NCBI GenBank assembly: GCA_030638575.1
Contig: DAOWEJ010000004.1
Location: 1 to 45,980, forward strand
Length of the DNA stretch: 45,980 bases
Reading direction: 5' to 3'
Source: Deltaproteobacteria bacterium
Lineage (GTDB): Bacteria > Desulfobacterota > Desulfobacteria > Desulfobacterales > JAUWMJ01
Position 1 is the first letter of the stretch, and the number at the start of each line of letters is the position of its first letter. A model generated the notes under the pieces. The model saw only the letters and a program-made list of their open reading frames with translations. It did no database searches and was not told where the DNA came from. Shown piece after piece: positions 17,177 through 26,446 of the stretch. The position numbers and the translations under genes are program-made.

Positions 17177-19327
17177 ATGAACCGTTTTGCTTATCGTACA
17201 ACAGGACTTGCCATAAAGACGCTCGCCGGCCTTTCAAAAGCAAAAATTAATATGCATGGGACGGATAATATCCCTGATGGCTCTGTAATTTTTGTAATAA
17301 ATCATTTTACAAGAATTGAAACGCTCCTTATGCCGTATCATATCTTTAAATTAACAAAAGCTCCGGTATGGTCTCTTGCTGATTACGGGCTATTTAAGGG
17401 GGCACTGGGTACTTTCCTTGATATGGTAGGTGCTGTTTCAACTAAAGACCCGGACAGGGATCGGCTTATCGTAAAAAGCCTTCTTACAGGAGAGGCTTCC
17501 TGGATAATTTTTCCCGAAGGCAGGATGGTTAAAAATAAAAAAATAATAGAAAAGGGGCGCTTTATGATTTCATATGCAGGCGGTAAGCACCCCCCACATA
17601 CCGGCGCTGCTACACTTGCACTAAGAACGGAATTTTACAGGCAGCGCCTGGCAAAAATGGCTGAAGAAGCTCCTGAAGAAGCAAAATATATAATGGATCT
17701 TTTTCAGATAGATTCCATTAAGCCAGTATTGGAAAAAAATACATATATTGTTCCTGTAAACTTAACTTATTATCCGATTAGAGCCAGGGAAAACACTTTA
17801 AGCAATCTGGCTGTTAATCTGGTCGAAGGCATTTCTGAACGTACTATAGAAGAGATTATGACTGAAGGCACAATGCTTCTTTCCGGAGTTGATGTGGACA
17901 TTAGATTTGGTGAGCCTATTTCGATAAAAGAATATGTTCAATGTAAAGCTATAAGCAGGGATATTTCAAAAAAGCAAAGAATAAAATTTGATGATAAGCT
18001 TTCTTCATTGCGGAGAATGCGGAAGGAAGCTTTAAAGATTATGCAGAGCTACATGTCATCGATTTACTCTTTGACAACAGTAAATCACGATCATTTGTTT
18101 GCTTCAATGCTTAGGATGATTCCACGAAAAAAAATCTATACCAACGATCTGAGAAGAAGAGTATTTCTTGCAACAACGCTTATCCGGGGTAAGACGGAAG
18201 TCTATCTGCATAAAAGCTTGGAAGTTGATCAGGTACATCTGCTTACAGACGACCGATACAATAAATTTGCCGATTTTCTCGAAATTGCCCTTGAAAAGGG
18301 TATTTTAAAGAAAAAGGGAAATGTTCTGATTAAGGATCGGTCGAGATTCTCTTCTCCCTATGATTTTCATCGTGCGAGAATAGATAATCCTGTCGAAGTT
18401 ATGGCAAATGCAGTTGAGCCGCTATCAATGCTTCAACGCAAAATTCGTAAGCTGGCAAGGCAGCCCGCTTTCTGGATAAAGCGCAAAGTTGCCGGATATC
18501 TGATTAAAAATGCCCTGCATGAATATGAAGAAGACTACAACAAATATTATGTTGAAGGTGAATCTAAGAAAAAAGATGTAGGGAGGCCCTATCTTGTCAA
18601 AGGGAGATCACGGGATATGGGAATCGTTCTCATTCATGGCTACATGGCTGCTCCCCCTGAGGTAAAAGAGCTTGCAAACTATCTTGGGCGAAAAGGATTA
18701 TGGGTATATGTGCCCAGGGTGAAAGGGCACGGCACTTCTCCTGCAGATCTTGCTGTTCGATCATATAAGAACTGGATTGAGTCAGTTGATGACGGGTATG
18801 CCATAATAGACAGCCTCTGCAAACGCGTGGTAGTCGGAGGATTTTCCAACGGTGCTGGTCTTGCGCTTGACCTGGCGGCCAGAGTTAAAAATATTGAAGG
18901 TGTTTTTGCAGTATGTCCTCCTTTAAGGCTTCAAGATTTCTCAACAAAGTTCGTACCTGCCGTGGATGTCTGGAACAAGTTGATGAAAAGGGTTCACCTG
19001 GAGGATGCAAAGATAGAGTTTGTTGGAAACAACCCGGAAAATCCTCATATAAACTATATTCGCAATCCGATTTCCGGTGTGAGGGAACTTGTGCGCCTTA
19101 TGGATGAGGTTGAGTCAAAATTACCCAAAATAAAAATGCCTGCCCTTGTAGTCCAATCCCAGGGGGACCCTGTAGTCAACCCTAAAGGTTCAAAAAAAAT
19201 TTTTGAGCTTCTGGGTTCAGAAGATAAGGAATATACTCTTTTAAACTTTAACCGGCACGGAATATTATTAGGTGATGGTGCAAAAAGGGTGCATAAAGCT
19301 GTATGGGAATTTATTAATCATTTGTAG
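17177..19327 (+). CDS. acyltransferase / alpha-beta hydrolase fusion protein
   Basis: The 716-residue protein combines two lipid enzymes. Residues about 25-270 are PlsC-like: NHFTRIE at 42-48 is the catalytic box but has Glu48 where HX4D has Asp, and FPEGR near 113 is the phosphate-binding motif. Residues about 475-715 are an alpha/beta hydrolase with IHGYMA, the nucleophile Ser557 in GFSNG, a late Asp (VQSQGDPVV) and His in NRHGILL, close to monoacylglycerol lipases and carboxylesterases. A helical, basic linker lies between. A single polypeptide could both remove and attach acyl chains, hinting at phospholipid remodelling. There is no signal peptide. The start at ATG 17177 is weakly supported: GGATAG lies about eight bases upstream. 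Confidence 0.82.
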   Translation: MNRFAYRTTGLAIKTLAGLSKAKINMHGTDNIPDGSVIFVINHFTRIETLLMPYHIFKLTKAPVWSLADYGLFKGALGTFLDMVGAVSTKDPDRDRLIVKSLLTGEASWIIFPEGRMVKNKKIIEKGRFMISYAGGKHPPHTGAATLALRTEFYRQRLAKMAEEAPEEAKYIMDLFQIDSIKPVLEKNTYIVPVNLTYYPIRARENTLSNLAVNLVEGISERTIEEIMTEGTMLLSGVDVDIRFGEPISIKEYVQCKAISRDISKKQRIKFDDKLSSLRRMRKEALKIMQSYMSSIYSLTTVNHDHLFASMLRMIPRKKIYTNDLRRRVFLATTLIRGKTEVYLHKSLEVDQVHLLTDDRYNKFADFLEIALEKGILKKKGNVLIKDRSRFSSPYDFHRARIDNPVEVMANAVEPLSMLQRKIRKLARQPAFWIKRKVAGYLIKNALHEYEEDYNKYYVEGESKKKDVGRPYLVKGRSRDMGIVLIHGYMAAPPEVKELANYLGRKGLWVYVPRVKGHGTSPADLAVRSYKNWIESVDDGYAIIDSLCKRVVVGGFSNGAGLALDLAARVKNIEGVFAVCPPLRLQDFSTKFVPAVDVWNKLMKRVHLEDAKIEFVGNNPENPHINYIRNPISGVRELVRLMDEVESKLPKIKMPALVVQSQGDPVVNPKGSKKIFELLGSEDKEYTLLNFNRHGILLGDGAKRVHKAVWEFINHL

Positions 19328-19330
19328 TAA

Positions 19331-19452
19331 ACTACTCACGTAGTCAGGCTGAAGCTGTTTAGACTGAAGGCTGAAGGAAGGCACCCATGCTTCGCCTCCG
19401 GCTACGCAGGGCTCCGCTTTTCCCTAACAGTCTTCAGCCTATCCACCTGAGT
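19331..19452. repeat. left copy of an inverted repeat flanking doxX-ste24
   Basis: It starts four bases after the preceding stop with ACTACTCACGTAGTCAGG and continues through GCTGAAGCTGTTTAGACTG to CCACCTGAGTG, followed by seven T. The copy at 21304-21466 is the same sequence inverted, with a different centre. The T-run makes this copy a plausible terminator for the fusion gene. Confidence 0.7.
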
Positions 19453-19479
19453 GTTTTTTTTATTGATTTACAGGTAGGA

Positions 19480-19534
19480 TACAGGGTAGGGGATACTGGA
19501 TGCTCGATACTGGATACTCGATGCTGGATACCAA
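19480..19534. repeat. short degenerate tandem repeat (GGATACTGGATGCTCGATAC)
   Basis: GGATACTGGATGCTCGATAC-like units follow each other about two and a half times 5' of the DoxX gene. They resemble the GATGCTCGATACTGGATAC simple repeats often found between genes in Desulfobacterota. No function is evident. Confidence 0.45.
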
Positions 19535-19594
19535 ATAATAAAAAAGAAAAATTACAATCTTCAAACAATATTAAGAGCAAAGCTGGAGGAAAAA

Positions 19595-20014
19595 ATGTTC
19601 TTCAATTCTCAGGAAAGAAAAATAAATTTTGGTTTGCTTGTTATGCGTGTCGGTTTGGCTGTACTTCTTTTAATACATTCTCTGCCGGTGTTGTTGGGGG
19701 GGGCTGCCCAGTGGAAAAGAGTGGGGACAGGTTTAAGCTTTATAAATATAGGCCTTCCTCCGGAAGCAATAGGTTTTGTTATTATGCTTCTGGAATCACT
19801 TGGCGCACTTAGTCTGTTATTCGGCTATCTATTCAGGACGTTCAGCATTGTTCTGGCGGTCGTTTATTGTCTATATTTCTTTAATTATTACAACATTGGC
19901 TATAGAACGTTGATGTTGTATTCATTAAGCCTTGCTTCGGTCTTTATCGGTTTTTTTAATACCGGACCAGGACGATATTCAATAGCGGTCAAACTTGAGA
20001 AAAAAAACAGATAA
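19595..20014 (+). CDS. DoxX family membrane protein
   Basis: The 139-residue protein has four hydrophobic segments (about residues 11-32, 57-77, 82-100 and 105-122) and the DoxX pattern LLVMRVGLAVLLLIHSLPVL near the start, with an LLESLGALSLLFGYL helix. DoxX family members are small inner-membrane proteins, some linked to quinone oxidation or oxidative-stress complexes; the exact role of this one is unknown. CTGGAGG eight bases before ATG 19595 fixes the start. It is followed 18 bases later by the Ste24-like protease gene, and both are enclosed by inverted repeat copies. Confidence 0.78.
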   Translation: MFFNSQERKINFGLLVMRVGLAVLLLIHSLPVLLGGAAQWKRVGTGLSFINIGLPPEAIGFVIMLLESLGALSLLFGYLFRTFSIVLAVVYCLYFFNYYNIGYRTLMLYSLSLASVFIGFFNTGPGRYSIAVKLEKKNR

Positions 20015-20032
20015 GGGCCCGACTGAAATAGA

Positions 20033-21289
20033 ATGAATATCATCGCTATCATCATTCTGGTAACCATTTTTGCGGAATTTATATTAAATCTCATCGCCGA
20101 TTTCCTCAATCTGAGGATGTTACAGGTCGAGCTGCCCAAGCCCTTCCGTGGATGGTATGATGAGGATCGTTATCGTAAATCCCAGGAATATCTCCGGGTG
20201 AATACACAATTCGGGTGGATCATTTCCTTTATTGACTTGCTTGTTATTTTTATTTTCTGGTTTGGAAAAGGGTTTCCCCTTCTGGATAGATGGGCGCAAG
20301 CATGCCAACAGGGACCTGTTATAACAGGTATGATTTTTATCGGTGCCCTGGTATTTATAAAAGTCGTTTTATCGCTTCCGTTTAGCGTTTATTCTACTTT
20401 CGTGATAGAGGAGCGCTTTGGCTTTAATAAAACAACATGGCCCACATTCATAAAAGATTTAATAAAAGGGTTAATACTGACAATACTTCTCGGGGGGCCG
20501 ATTCTTGCAGCAGTACTGACATTTTTCCAATATGCCGGTCCAGGTGCATGGTTGTACTGCTGGATTGCTGTTGGCCTGTACATGCTTGCCGCCCAGTACA
20601 TCGCACCGACCTGGATTATGCCTCTTTTTAATAAATTTACTTTACTTGAAGAAGGCAAGCTCAAAGAGGCGCTTTTTTCTTACGCACGTTCCATAGATTT
20701 TCCTTTAAAGAATGTTTTTGTAATGGACGGTTCAAAGCGTTCTGTCAAATCAAACGCCTTTTTTACAGGATTCGGCAAAAATAAACGTATTGTTTTGTTC
20801 GATACTTTGATTAAGCAGCATACGATTTCAGAGCTTGTGGCAGTGCTGGCCCATGAAATGGGACATTACAAGAAAAAACATATAATGAAATCGCTGGTTA
20901 TGGGAATTATTCAAATAGGGCTGATGTTTTTTCTACTGTCTTTGTTCATTTCCTATCAGGGACTGTTCGATGCGTTCTTTATGGATAAAAAATCTGTTTA
21001 TGCAGGTCTGATATTTTTCTTTCTATTGTACTCCCCGGTTGACCTGTTTATAGGTCTTTTTTTGCATATTCGCTCACGAAAGAATGAGTACGAGGCAGAC
21101 AGGTTTTCCGTGGAAACTACCAAAGATCCGGGTTCTATGGTAAAAGCATTGAAAAAGCTTTCAGTTCACAACCTTTCAAATCTTTTGCCTCACCGGCTGT
21201 ATGTGTTTTTAAATTATTCCCATCCACCGGTTTTAAAGCGGGTGGAAGTTATCGAGAATTTAGCGCCGGCCATAGTCGAAACTGAATAA
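20033..21289 (+). CDS. M48 family zinc metalloprotease, Ste24 type
   Basis: The 418-residue integral membrane protease has the zinc motif HEMGH at 274-278 with the third ligand Glu354 in NEYEADRFS, the layout of Ste24/CAAX prenyl endopeptidases rather than the shorter HtpX. Hydrophobic segments surround the motif (about 1-22, 60-80, 100-125, 145-170, 175-195, 290-310, 325-345). Bacterial Ste24 homologues probably clear misfolded or jammed membrane proteins because bacteria lack prenylation. Start ATG 20033 has only a weak ribosome site, and the 18-base gap from doxX suggests coupling. Confidence 0.88.
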   Translation: MNIIAIIILVTIFAEFILNLIADFLNLRMLQVELPKPFRGWYDEDRYRKSQEYLRVNTQFGWIISFIDLLVIFIFWFGKGFPLLDRWAQACQQGPVITGMIFIGALVFIKVVLSLPFSVYSTFVIEERFGFNKTTWPTFIKDLIKGLILTILLGGPILAAVLTFFQYAGPGAWLYCWIAVGLYMLAAQYIAPTWIMPLFNKFTLLEEGKLKEALFSYARSIDFPLKNVFVMDGSKRSVKSNAFFTGFGKNKRIVLFDTLIKQHTISELVAVLAHEMGHYKKKHIMKSLVMGIIQIGLMFFLLSLFISYQGLFDAFFMDKKSVYAGLIFFFLLYSPVDLFIGLFLHIRSRKNEYEADRFSVETTKDPGSMVKALKKLSVHNLSNLLPHRLYVFLNYSHPPVLKRVEVIENLAPAIVETE

Positions 21290-21303
21290 TAAGAAAGATC
21301 GTA

Positions 21304-21466
21304 ACTACTCAGGTGGATAGGCTGAAGGCTGAAGACTGTTAGGAAAAAACGCATTTTGAAACCACGTTTGGTGCAAAAATCACATTCCACCAAAATACGG
21401 CAATCGTACTCTTCTGACCCCTTCAGCCTTCAGTCTAAACAGCTTCAGCCTGACTACATGAGTAGT
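21304..21466. repeat. right, inverted copy of the repeat flanking doxX-ste24
   Basis: Read on the minus strand it begins ACTACTCATGTAGTCAGG and ends CCACCTGAGTAG, matching 19331-19452 over both outer parts (about 50 and 40 bases) but with a longer, unrelated centre. It ends exactly at the stop codon of the GTPase gene on the minus strand, so it could terminate both convergent units. Confidence 0.7.
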
Positions 21467-22854
21467 CACGAATATAGTTCCTTTTCGATTTCTCTCACAC
21501 AATACTCAAAAAGATCAACCAAAGAGATTTCAAAACGACTATTTGTTTGTGCATCTTCCATCAAGCCGGCAACTCGGCCTTTAAGTATCGGCCATATTTT
21601 ATTGACAGTTTCTGATAAAAATGTTGTCGGTTCCTCCAGTGCAAGAGTTCCTTTTCCCCGGCCATGATGTTCGGCCAAAAGATAAATCACCAGCAATCGT
21701 TTAAAGATCTCGACCAGGGCATCATTTTTCCATGAAACGTCATCTTTTTTCAGACGGTCAATGAGTTTTTTAATGGAGAAACCGCCCAATCCGCCGATAA
21801 GGCCGCCAAGCAAAGCACCGCCTCCAAGTGAAAGACCGCCGGCCATAATATCAGCGGCCAGTCCCGAAAGAACACCGGAAATAAAACCCGCGAGAAATCC
21901 TATCTCTTTTTCCGAATAACTATCGCCGGCCAAGCCTGAGATCTGTTTAATATCTGCTTCGAATTGAGCACGGCCCTCAGCATCAATACCCCACTGCTCC
22001 ATCAGGTGTTTTACATATTCGTCGATTTGATTCTGCAGCTCGGATTCAAGTTTCCTAAAAACTTCCTCAGGATCCTGGTCATCCTCTAATGAAAATCGCT
22101 GGTGTGAGGTGTGGAGAACCACCTGAGCAGCAGCCTGGGCACAGGTTTTTAAAACCTGGTTCTGTTGATCCTGAAAAATATTAATCAGCCTTAACAGACC
22201 ACTTTCCTTTGTTGGTTCAAGCAGAGGCAGAATCTTATTTAACAGTTTCAATTCTTGTAGCCAGTTTCGGGAAAAAGCATCCAGTACCGCTACATTCTCA
22301 AGGCATTTATAATGACCAAATTGAGAGAAATAGGCTTTTTCCAGGTTTTTAAGGTCAGTGACCGAAAATTGCGAGGCTATATCGATCCGGTTTAAAACCA
22401 TAATCGTTGGCTTTCCAAGGGCATCAAGAAGTTTCAACTCATCATTGATATAACCGGCGTCTTCGGGTTTCTCCTGGGCGTTTACCTGGTAAAGGACAAC
22501 ATCGGCCCGGGCGCGAACATTTCTGGCAGCAGAAAAAGAGCAATAGAGTGCACGGTTAAAAAGCTTGTCTACCACCTCGTTCATGATCCAGCCGATCCTA
22601 CCGTTTTCCCGTTCAAGGCGGGTCAACAACTTCCCCACATGTCCGAATCCCGGTGTATCCCAGAGCCATATGACATCATCTTTCCCCTCGAGATATACAT
22701 GCCGTTCCGGTTCGGAAGTCACATGGGGAGCATCATTTATCTCTCCAATGTCCTTTCGAAGCAGCGTACGGGCTAAAGTGGTTTTTCCGATATTGGTATG
22801 CGAGATGATGCTGATTAATATTTCAGTTTTTTTGCTCAATGATTTTTTCTCCAT
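21466..22854 (-). CDS. GTPase with DUF3482 C-terminal region
   Basis: The 462-residue protein has an N-terminal TRAFAC-type G domain: P-loop SHTNIGKTT (about residues 18-26, Ser replacing the usual first Gly), switch II DTPGFG and specificity motif NRID in VLNRID. The C-terminal half contains a Gly/Ala-rich hydrophobic hairpin (GLAADIMAGGLSLGGGALLGG region), likely membrane-inserting, as in GTPase/DUF3482 proteins. These genes are regularly paired with DUF2868 membrane proteins, and here the pair overlaps by 19 bases. Function unknown; a membrane-associated dynamin-like or stress GTPase role is a guess. Confidence 0.83.
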   Translation of the reverse strand: MEKKSLSKKTEILISIISHTNIGKTTLARTLLRKDIGEINDAPHVTSEPERHVYLEGKDDVIWLWDTPGFGHVGKLLTRLERENGRIGWIMNEVVDKLFNRALYCSFSAARNVRARADVVLYQVNAQEKPEDAGYINDELKLLDALGKPTIMVLNRIDIASQFSVTDLKNLEKAYFSQFGHYKCLENVAVLDAFSRNWLQELKLLNKILPLLEPTKESGLLRLINIFQDQQNQVLKTCAQAAAQVVLHTSHQRFSLEDDQDPEEVFRKLESELQNQIDEYVKHLMEQWGIDAEGRAQFEADIKQISGLAGDSYSEKEIGFLAGFISGVLSGLAADIMAGGLSLGGGALLGGLIGGLGGFSIKKLIDRLKKDDVSWKNDALVEIFKRLLVIYLLAEHHGRGKGTLALEEPTTFLSETVNKIWPILKGRVAGLMEDAQTNSRFEISLVDLFEYCVREIEKELYS

Positions 22855-24203
22855 AATGCGGCGGCAAGTTCTGAGTCATTTTCCCTGCCTATTATCTCTA
22901 AATTTGTCCAAAAGAACTTGTTTAATCCTACAAAATCTTCAAGCAGGGTCTTCCAAAGTAAAAAACGGGAGTTTTGCTGCTGCTGAGTAAGTCGTGAATA
23001 ATCCACAATAACGATACATGAGTTCAAACGCTGAAGAATCCTGCTCAAAAACTCGCCATGGACTTCGTTTTCAGGAGTTTGTGCGGCATTAAAGCAAAAC
23101 ACGGGAATTCTTTCTCGATTCTGTGATTTGGAAAGGTTTCCTCCCCACGGGATATTTTCTACAATGAGTTTGTCCTGATGTCCGTAAACCCTTTCAAGAG
23201 TCTCATTTAGCAAGAAAAGATTTTTATCATCCAGAGTGTAACTGTAGGAGTAAAGGGCAAGGTTTGTTGAATCCAGGCGCCATTTCTTAAAATAAGGCAG
23301 TGTCAGATCCAGCTCAATAGATCTGGATAGTTTCTTTATTTTAAGTCTTGTATGAAAAAGGAGCAGAAATCTTGGTAAAAGGATATAAAAAACAGCGGAT
23401 GCTGCGAAAAGATGTATCCATGCAGCACCCATATTTTCTTCAGGCATGCTTCCTTGCGTTAACAAGAGGACAGGTGCGAAAATGACTTTGCCAAGACTCA
23501 TGACAATCGATTTATCGAAGGTGGAGAACCATGCAAACTGGTATTCCTGAAAAAGGCCTCTTAAGTAAAGGCCGGCCACCACACCACACGTAAGGGCAAT
23601 AGCCATACCATGGAGGATTAAGGAGAGTCGGGCTGCCGACAAAGCATTGGCCTGTTGTAGCCATAGTTCGATAAAATAAATCCGGGCATTTCGTAAAAGT
23701 GCGGCCTTTTTAGATCTCTTTAGAAAAAGGAGATTAAATTTTTCTATTATACTCCTGGCAAAGTTAATCAGTTGAAATGCCGTGTTTGCTGGTGGAAGGC
23801 TGTATTTTCGAAAGATTATGCCCTTAAATAGCAATAAAAGATAGACGGCAAAGTTCCAGCCAAGGAGAATCATTAAGGGGTTTAGCAGAATGTTGATCTT
23901 GGGGCCGGAGCCAAGATAGTTGGAGCCTAAGCCTATGAGGAAACTTATTAAAAAGAGCAAACCTGATCTGCCAAGCTTGAAGTCAAAGACCATGTAATAG
24001 GTCGGAAAGTTAATATTATGGCGACCTGCTGCTAATTTTTCAAGGCTTCGACAGAACCTGGCAAAATAATCCGAATCTTCAAGAAAAGGCTCCATTTTTT
24101 TTCGAACCGTTTCTAAAAGAGAGGAGGGAAGGATAACGCCCTCATGGTCTGTTTCACCAAGTGCCCTGAAAAATAATATTCTTCGCGCGTCCTTTTCCAG
24201 CAT
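22836..24203 (-). CDS. DUF2868 membrane protein
   Basis: The 455-residue protein has several hydrophobic segments (about residues 80-100, 107-132, 190-215, 240-260 and 265-290) and a soluble C-terminal domain (about 310-455) with short hydrophobic strands such as CIVIVDYSRL. This matches DUF2868 proteins, which are encoded just before DUF3482 GTPases. The 19-base overlap with the GTPase gene makes co-translation likely. I use ATG 24203; an in-frame GTG at 24233 exists but also lacks a ribosome site. A 254-bp palindrome starts one base beyond that GTG, so the promoter must lie within or beyond the palindrome. Confidence 0.75.
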   Translation of the reverse strand: MLEKDARRILFFRALGETDHEGVILPSSLLETVRKKMEPFLEDSDYFARFCRSLEKLAAGRHNINFPTYYMVFDFKLGRSGLLFLISFLIGLGSNYLGSGPKINILLNPLMILLGWNFAVYLLLLFKGIIFRKYSLPPANTAFQLINFARSIIEKFNLLFLKRSKKAALLRNARIYFIELWLQQANALSAARLSLILHGMAIALTCGVVAGLYLRGLFQEYQFAWFSTFDKSIVMSLGKVIFAPVLLLTQGSMPEENMGAAWIHLFAASAVFYILLPRFLLLFHTRLKIKKLSRSIELDLTLPYFKKWRLDSTNLALYSYSYTLDDKNLFLLNETLERVYGHQDKLIVENIPWGGNLSKSQNRERIPVFCFNAAQTPENEVHGEFLSRILQRLNSCIVIVDYSRLTQQQQNSRFLLWKTLLEDFVGLNKFFWTNLEIIGRENDSELAAALWRKNH

Positions 24204-24233
24204 AAAATATCCAGAATTGATTTTTTGTAACAC

Positions 24234-24487
24234 TTTAGCTTTTTGAAAAGTAGCATTCAGGTGATCCGGTTTTAACGGCGAGTCCCTGTTTGAACGTATT
24301 AGTAAGCGTTAAGAAAAAACAACAAATAAGCAATTCTATTTGTAAGTCAGACAATATGCTGATTTAGCAAGTTTTTTATAAAAGGATTGCACCTGTTTTT
24401 TCTTTACGCTAACTTATGCGTGAGTTCGACACGTCTTAAAACCGGATTATCTTAATGCTACTTCGGGCTACTTTTCAAAAAGCTAAA
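24234..24487. repeat. 254-bp palindromic element with TTTAGCTTTTTGAAAAGTAGC ends
   Basis: The terminal arms match for 20 bases (TTTAGCTTTTTGAAAAGTAG). Further paired blocks are ATCCGGTTTTAA with TTAAAACCGGAT, and TTAGCG/AAGAAAAAAC with its complement near the centre. It separates two minus-strand genes, has no ORF and looks like a MITE-type element. Confidence 0.68.
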
Positions 24488-24506
24488 ATAATTTGATTTT
24501 GTAAAG

Positions 24507-24743
24507 TTATCTTGGCTTTATTTCGCCTTTCAAAAGCTGCTTGAGCCCTGTTAATGTCCCTTTCCAGCCCACGCCTTCGCCGGCCATAATAGAAACAATC
24601 ACGTCTTCTTCCACGCTAACTTCTAAAATAATTTCTTCCTCATCTATCTTAAAGACTGCTTCTCCCCACCTTTCTGCAGGCAAGCCTGTTGTTTCACAGT
24701 CGTAATCCGTACGAATCTCTCCGGTCATGCGTATTTCGCTCAT
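24507..24743 (-). CDS. small acidic hypothetical protein
   Basis: A 78-residue soluble protein. ATG 24743 follows GGAGGAG by five bases, a strong ribosome site; the frame extends 11 codons further upstream without support. The sequence is mostly predicted beta strand with a run of acidic residues (KIDEEEIILEVSVEED) and a GEGVGWKGTL turn near the C-terminus. I do not recognise a family. It is flanked by a large palindrome downstream and the divergent MFS gene upstream. Confidence 0.6.
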   Translation of the reverse strand: MSEIRMTGEIRTDYDCETTGLPAERWGEAVFKIDEEEIILEVSVEEDVIVSIMAGEGVGWKGTLTGLKQLLKGEIKPR

Positions 24744-24975
24744 TGTGCTCCTCCTTTCCTCCTCGCTCCCTTGCATCCCTGTTTATTATGCAACATGTTC
24801 ATTCTGTATCAGAGAAGAGGGTAGGTTTGCAACCATCCGTTATTTGTAATATCAACTTAACCCTTGACGCGTAACATTAAACCACATATGCTGCAAAGTG
24901 TCTATGATGTTGAAATAACTTAATTATCATTCTTAGCTGTTGATAGAAGACAAAAAACAGGGCGGCAAACATTTT

Positions 24976-26412
24976 ATGAAAGATACTGCTATTACTAAAA
25001 AAAAGTGGGTTATATTTTCACTTGTGGCTATTGCGGTCTTTATGTCGACACTTGACAGCAGTATCGTAAATATTGCTCTGCCCGTTATTATGAAAGATTT
25101 AAAGGTACCGCTTACAACAATTGAATGGATACCAATGATCTATCTTCTAACAGTATCATCACTTCTGCTTTCTTTCGGGCGGCTCAGCGATATAAAGGGG
25201 AGGAGATGGGTCTATTGCAGGGGATTTTTTATTTTTTCAATTGCGTCCTTATTATGTGGAGTATCACCGGATGCTAAATGGCTGATTGCTGCCCGATCCT
25301 TGCAGGGGATTGGTGCTGCAATGCTAATGGCCTGTTCACCGGCACTTGTTGTCGATACTTTTCCTGTATCAGAAAGAGGGAAGGCGCTGGGAATGGTCGG
25401 CACCGTTGTTGCTGCAGGATTAACTGCCGGACCTGTACTTGGCGGCCTGATTATTAATTTTTTTTCATGGAGGGCAATATTTTTAATTAATATTCCCATT
25501 GGTATCGTATCTGCGATTTTAGCTTTTCGAATTCTTAAAGGCGGAAAAGGAGACATTGTTAGAAGAGAACCTTTTGACTGGAAAGGGGCGCTGTTGCTGG
25601 CATTTGGTTTAAGTCTGTTTGTTATGGCACTTTCACATGCTTATGACTGGGGATTTATTTCAGTGCGAACATTATTATTTTTAATTGGTTCAATTTTTTC
25701 CCTGATATGGTTTCTTCAGATTGAAAAAGGGATGGATTATCCCATATTCCAAACGTCTCTTTTAAGTATTCGCCTCTTTTCTTTGCCGGTTATCTCAGCA
25801 GCTATACTTTTTGTCAGCCTTTTTACAATGGTCTTCCTTATGCCTTTTTATCTGGTTCATCCCTACGGATTCTCTATTGATAAGGTTGGATACACAATGG
25901 TAATTCCTTTTACCTTCCTTTTCTTTATAAGCCCTCTGTCAGGTTACATTTCAGACAGGATCGGATCACGCATGCTTTGCACACTTGGGATGTTGCTGAT
26001 GTCAATAGCACTATTTTATTTGTCACAGCTTACATCATCAAGCACATATATTTCGGTTGCCTGGCCCCTTGCTCTGGTGGGAATCGGAACCGGGATTTTT
26101 ATTTCTCCAAACAATTCAACAATTATGAGTGCAATTCCGCAGGCCCACAGGGGTGTAGCATCCGGCGCTGTTGCAACATCAAGAAACATTGGTATGGTTA
26201 TCGGCGTTGCGCTGTCGGGACTTATTTTTAACAGTATCTTTCATACACTTAGCGGGGGACTCACTTTAAAAGTATATAAGCCGGAACTAGAAGCGTTTTT
26301 CATGACTTCTTTTAAATGGGCTATGCTTACAGGGGGATCGGTTGCAGGAATCGGTGTGATTGTATCATTTTTACGCGGACCTGAACCCGGACGAATAAGA
26401 ATGAAAACTTAA
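24976..26412 (+). CDS. MFS multidrug exporter, DHA2 (EmrB/QacA-like) family
   Basis: The 478-residue transporter has about 14 hydrophobic helices, as expected for DHA2 drug/proton antiporters. Typical blocks are FMSTLDSSIVNIALP in helix 1 (family motif with Asp), LSFGRLSDIKGRRWVY between helices 2 and 3 (MFS motif A) and GTVVAAGLTAGPVLGG in helix 5 (antiporter motif C). The substrate cannot be predicted. I choose ATG 24976; the frame opens at TTG 24940 without a ribosome site. The last 105 bases of the reading region are duplicated 631 bases downstream, beyond the PilZ gene. It is not linked to a visible membrane-fusion partner. Confidence 0.85.
   Translation: MKDTAITKKKWVIFSLVAIAVFMSTLDSSIVNIALPVIMKDLKVPLTTIEWIPMIYLLTVSSLLLSFGRLSDIKGRRWVYCRGFFIFSIASLLCGVSPDAKWLIAARSLQGIGAAMLMACSPALVVDTFPVSERGKALGMVGTVVAAGLTAGPVLGGLIINFFSWRAIFLINIPIGIVSAILAFRILKGGKGDIVRREPFDWKGALLLAFGLSLFVMALSHAYDWGFISVRTLLFLIGSIFSLIWFLQIEKGMDYPIFQTSLLSIRLFSLPVISAAILFVSLFTMVFLMPFYLVHPYGFSIDKVGYTMVIPFTFLFFISPLSGYISDRIGSRMLCTLGMLLMSIALFYLSQLTSSSTYISVAWPLALVGIGTGIFISPNNSTIMSAIPQAHRGVASGAVATSRNIGMVIGVALSGLIFNSIFHTLSGGLTLKVYKPELEAFFMTSFKWAMLTGGSVAGIGVIVSFLRGPEPGRIRMKT
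26295..26399 (+). repeat. 105-bp direct repeat, copy 1 (inside the MFS 3' end)
   Basis: From GTTTTTCATGACTTC to GGACGAATAAG this segment is repeated at 26926-27030 at a constant offset of 631 bases with one visible difference (AGGGGG against AGGAGG). This copy is the functional C-terminal coding part of the MFS gene. Confidence 0.9.
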
Positions 26413-26446
26413 AGATTCAATAAGAGAACATTGAAAGAGTGGAGCT

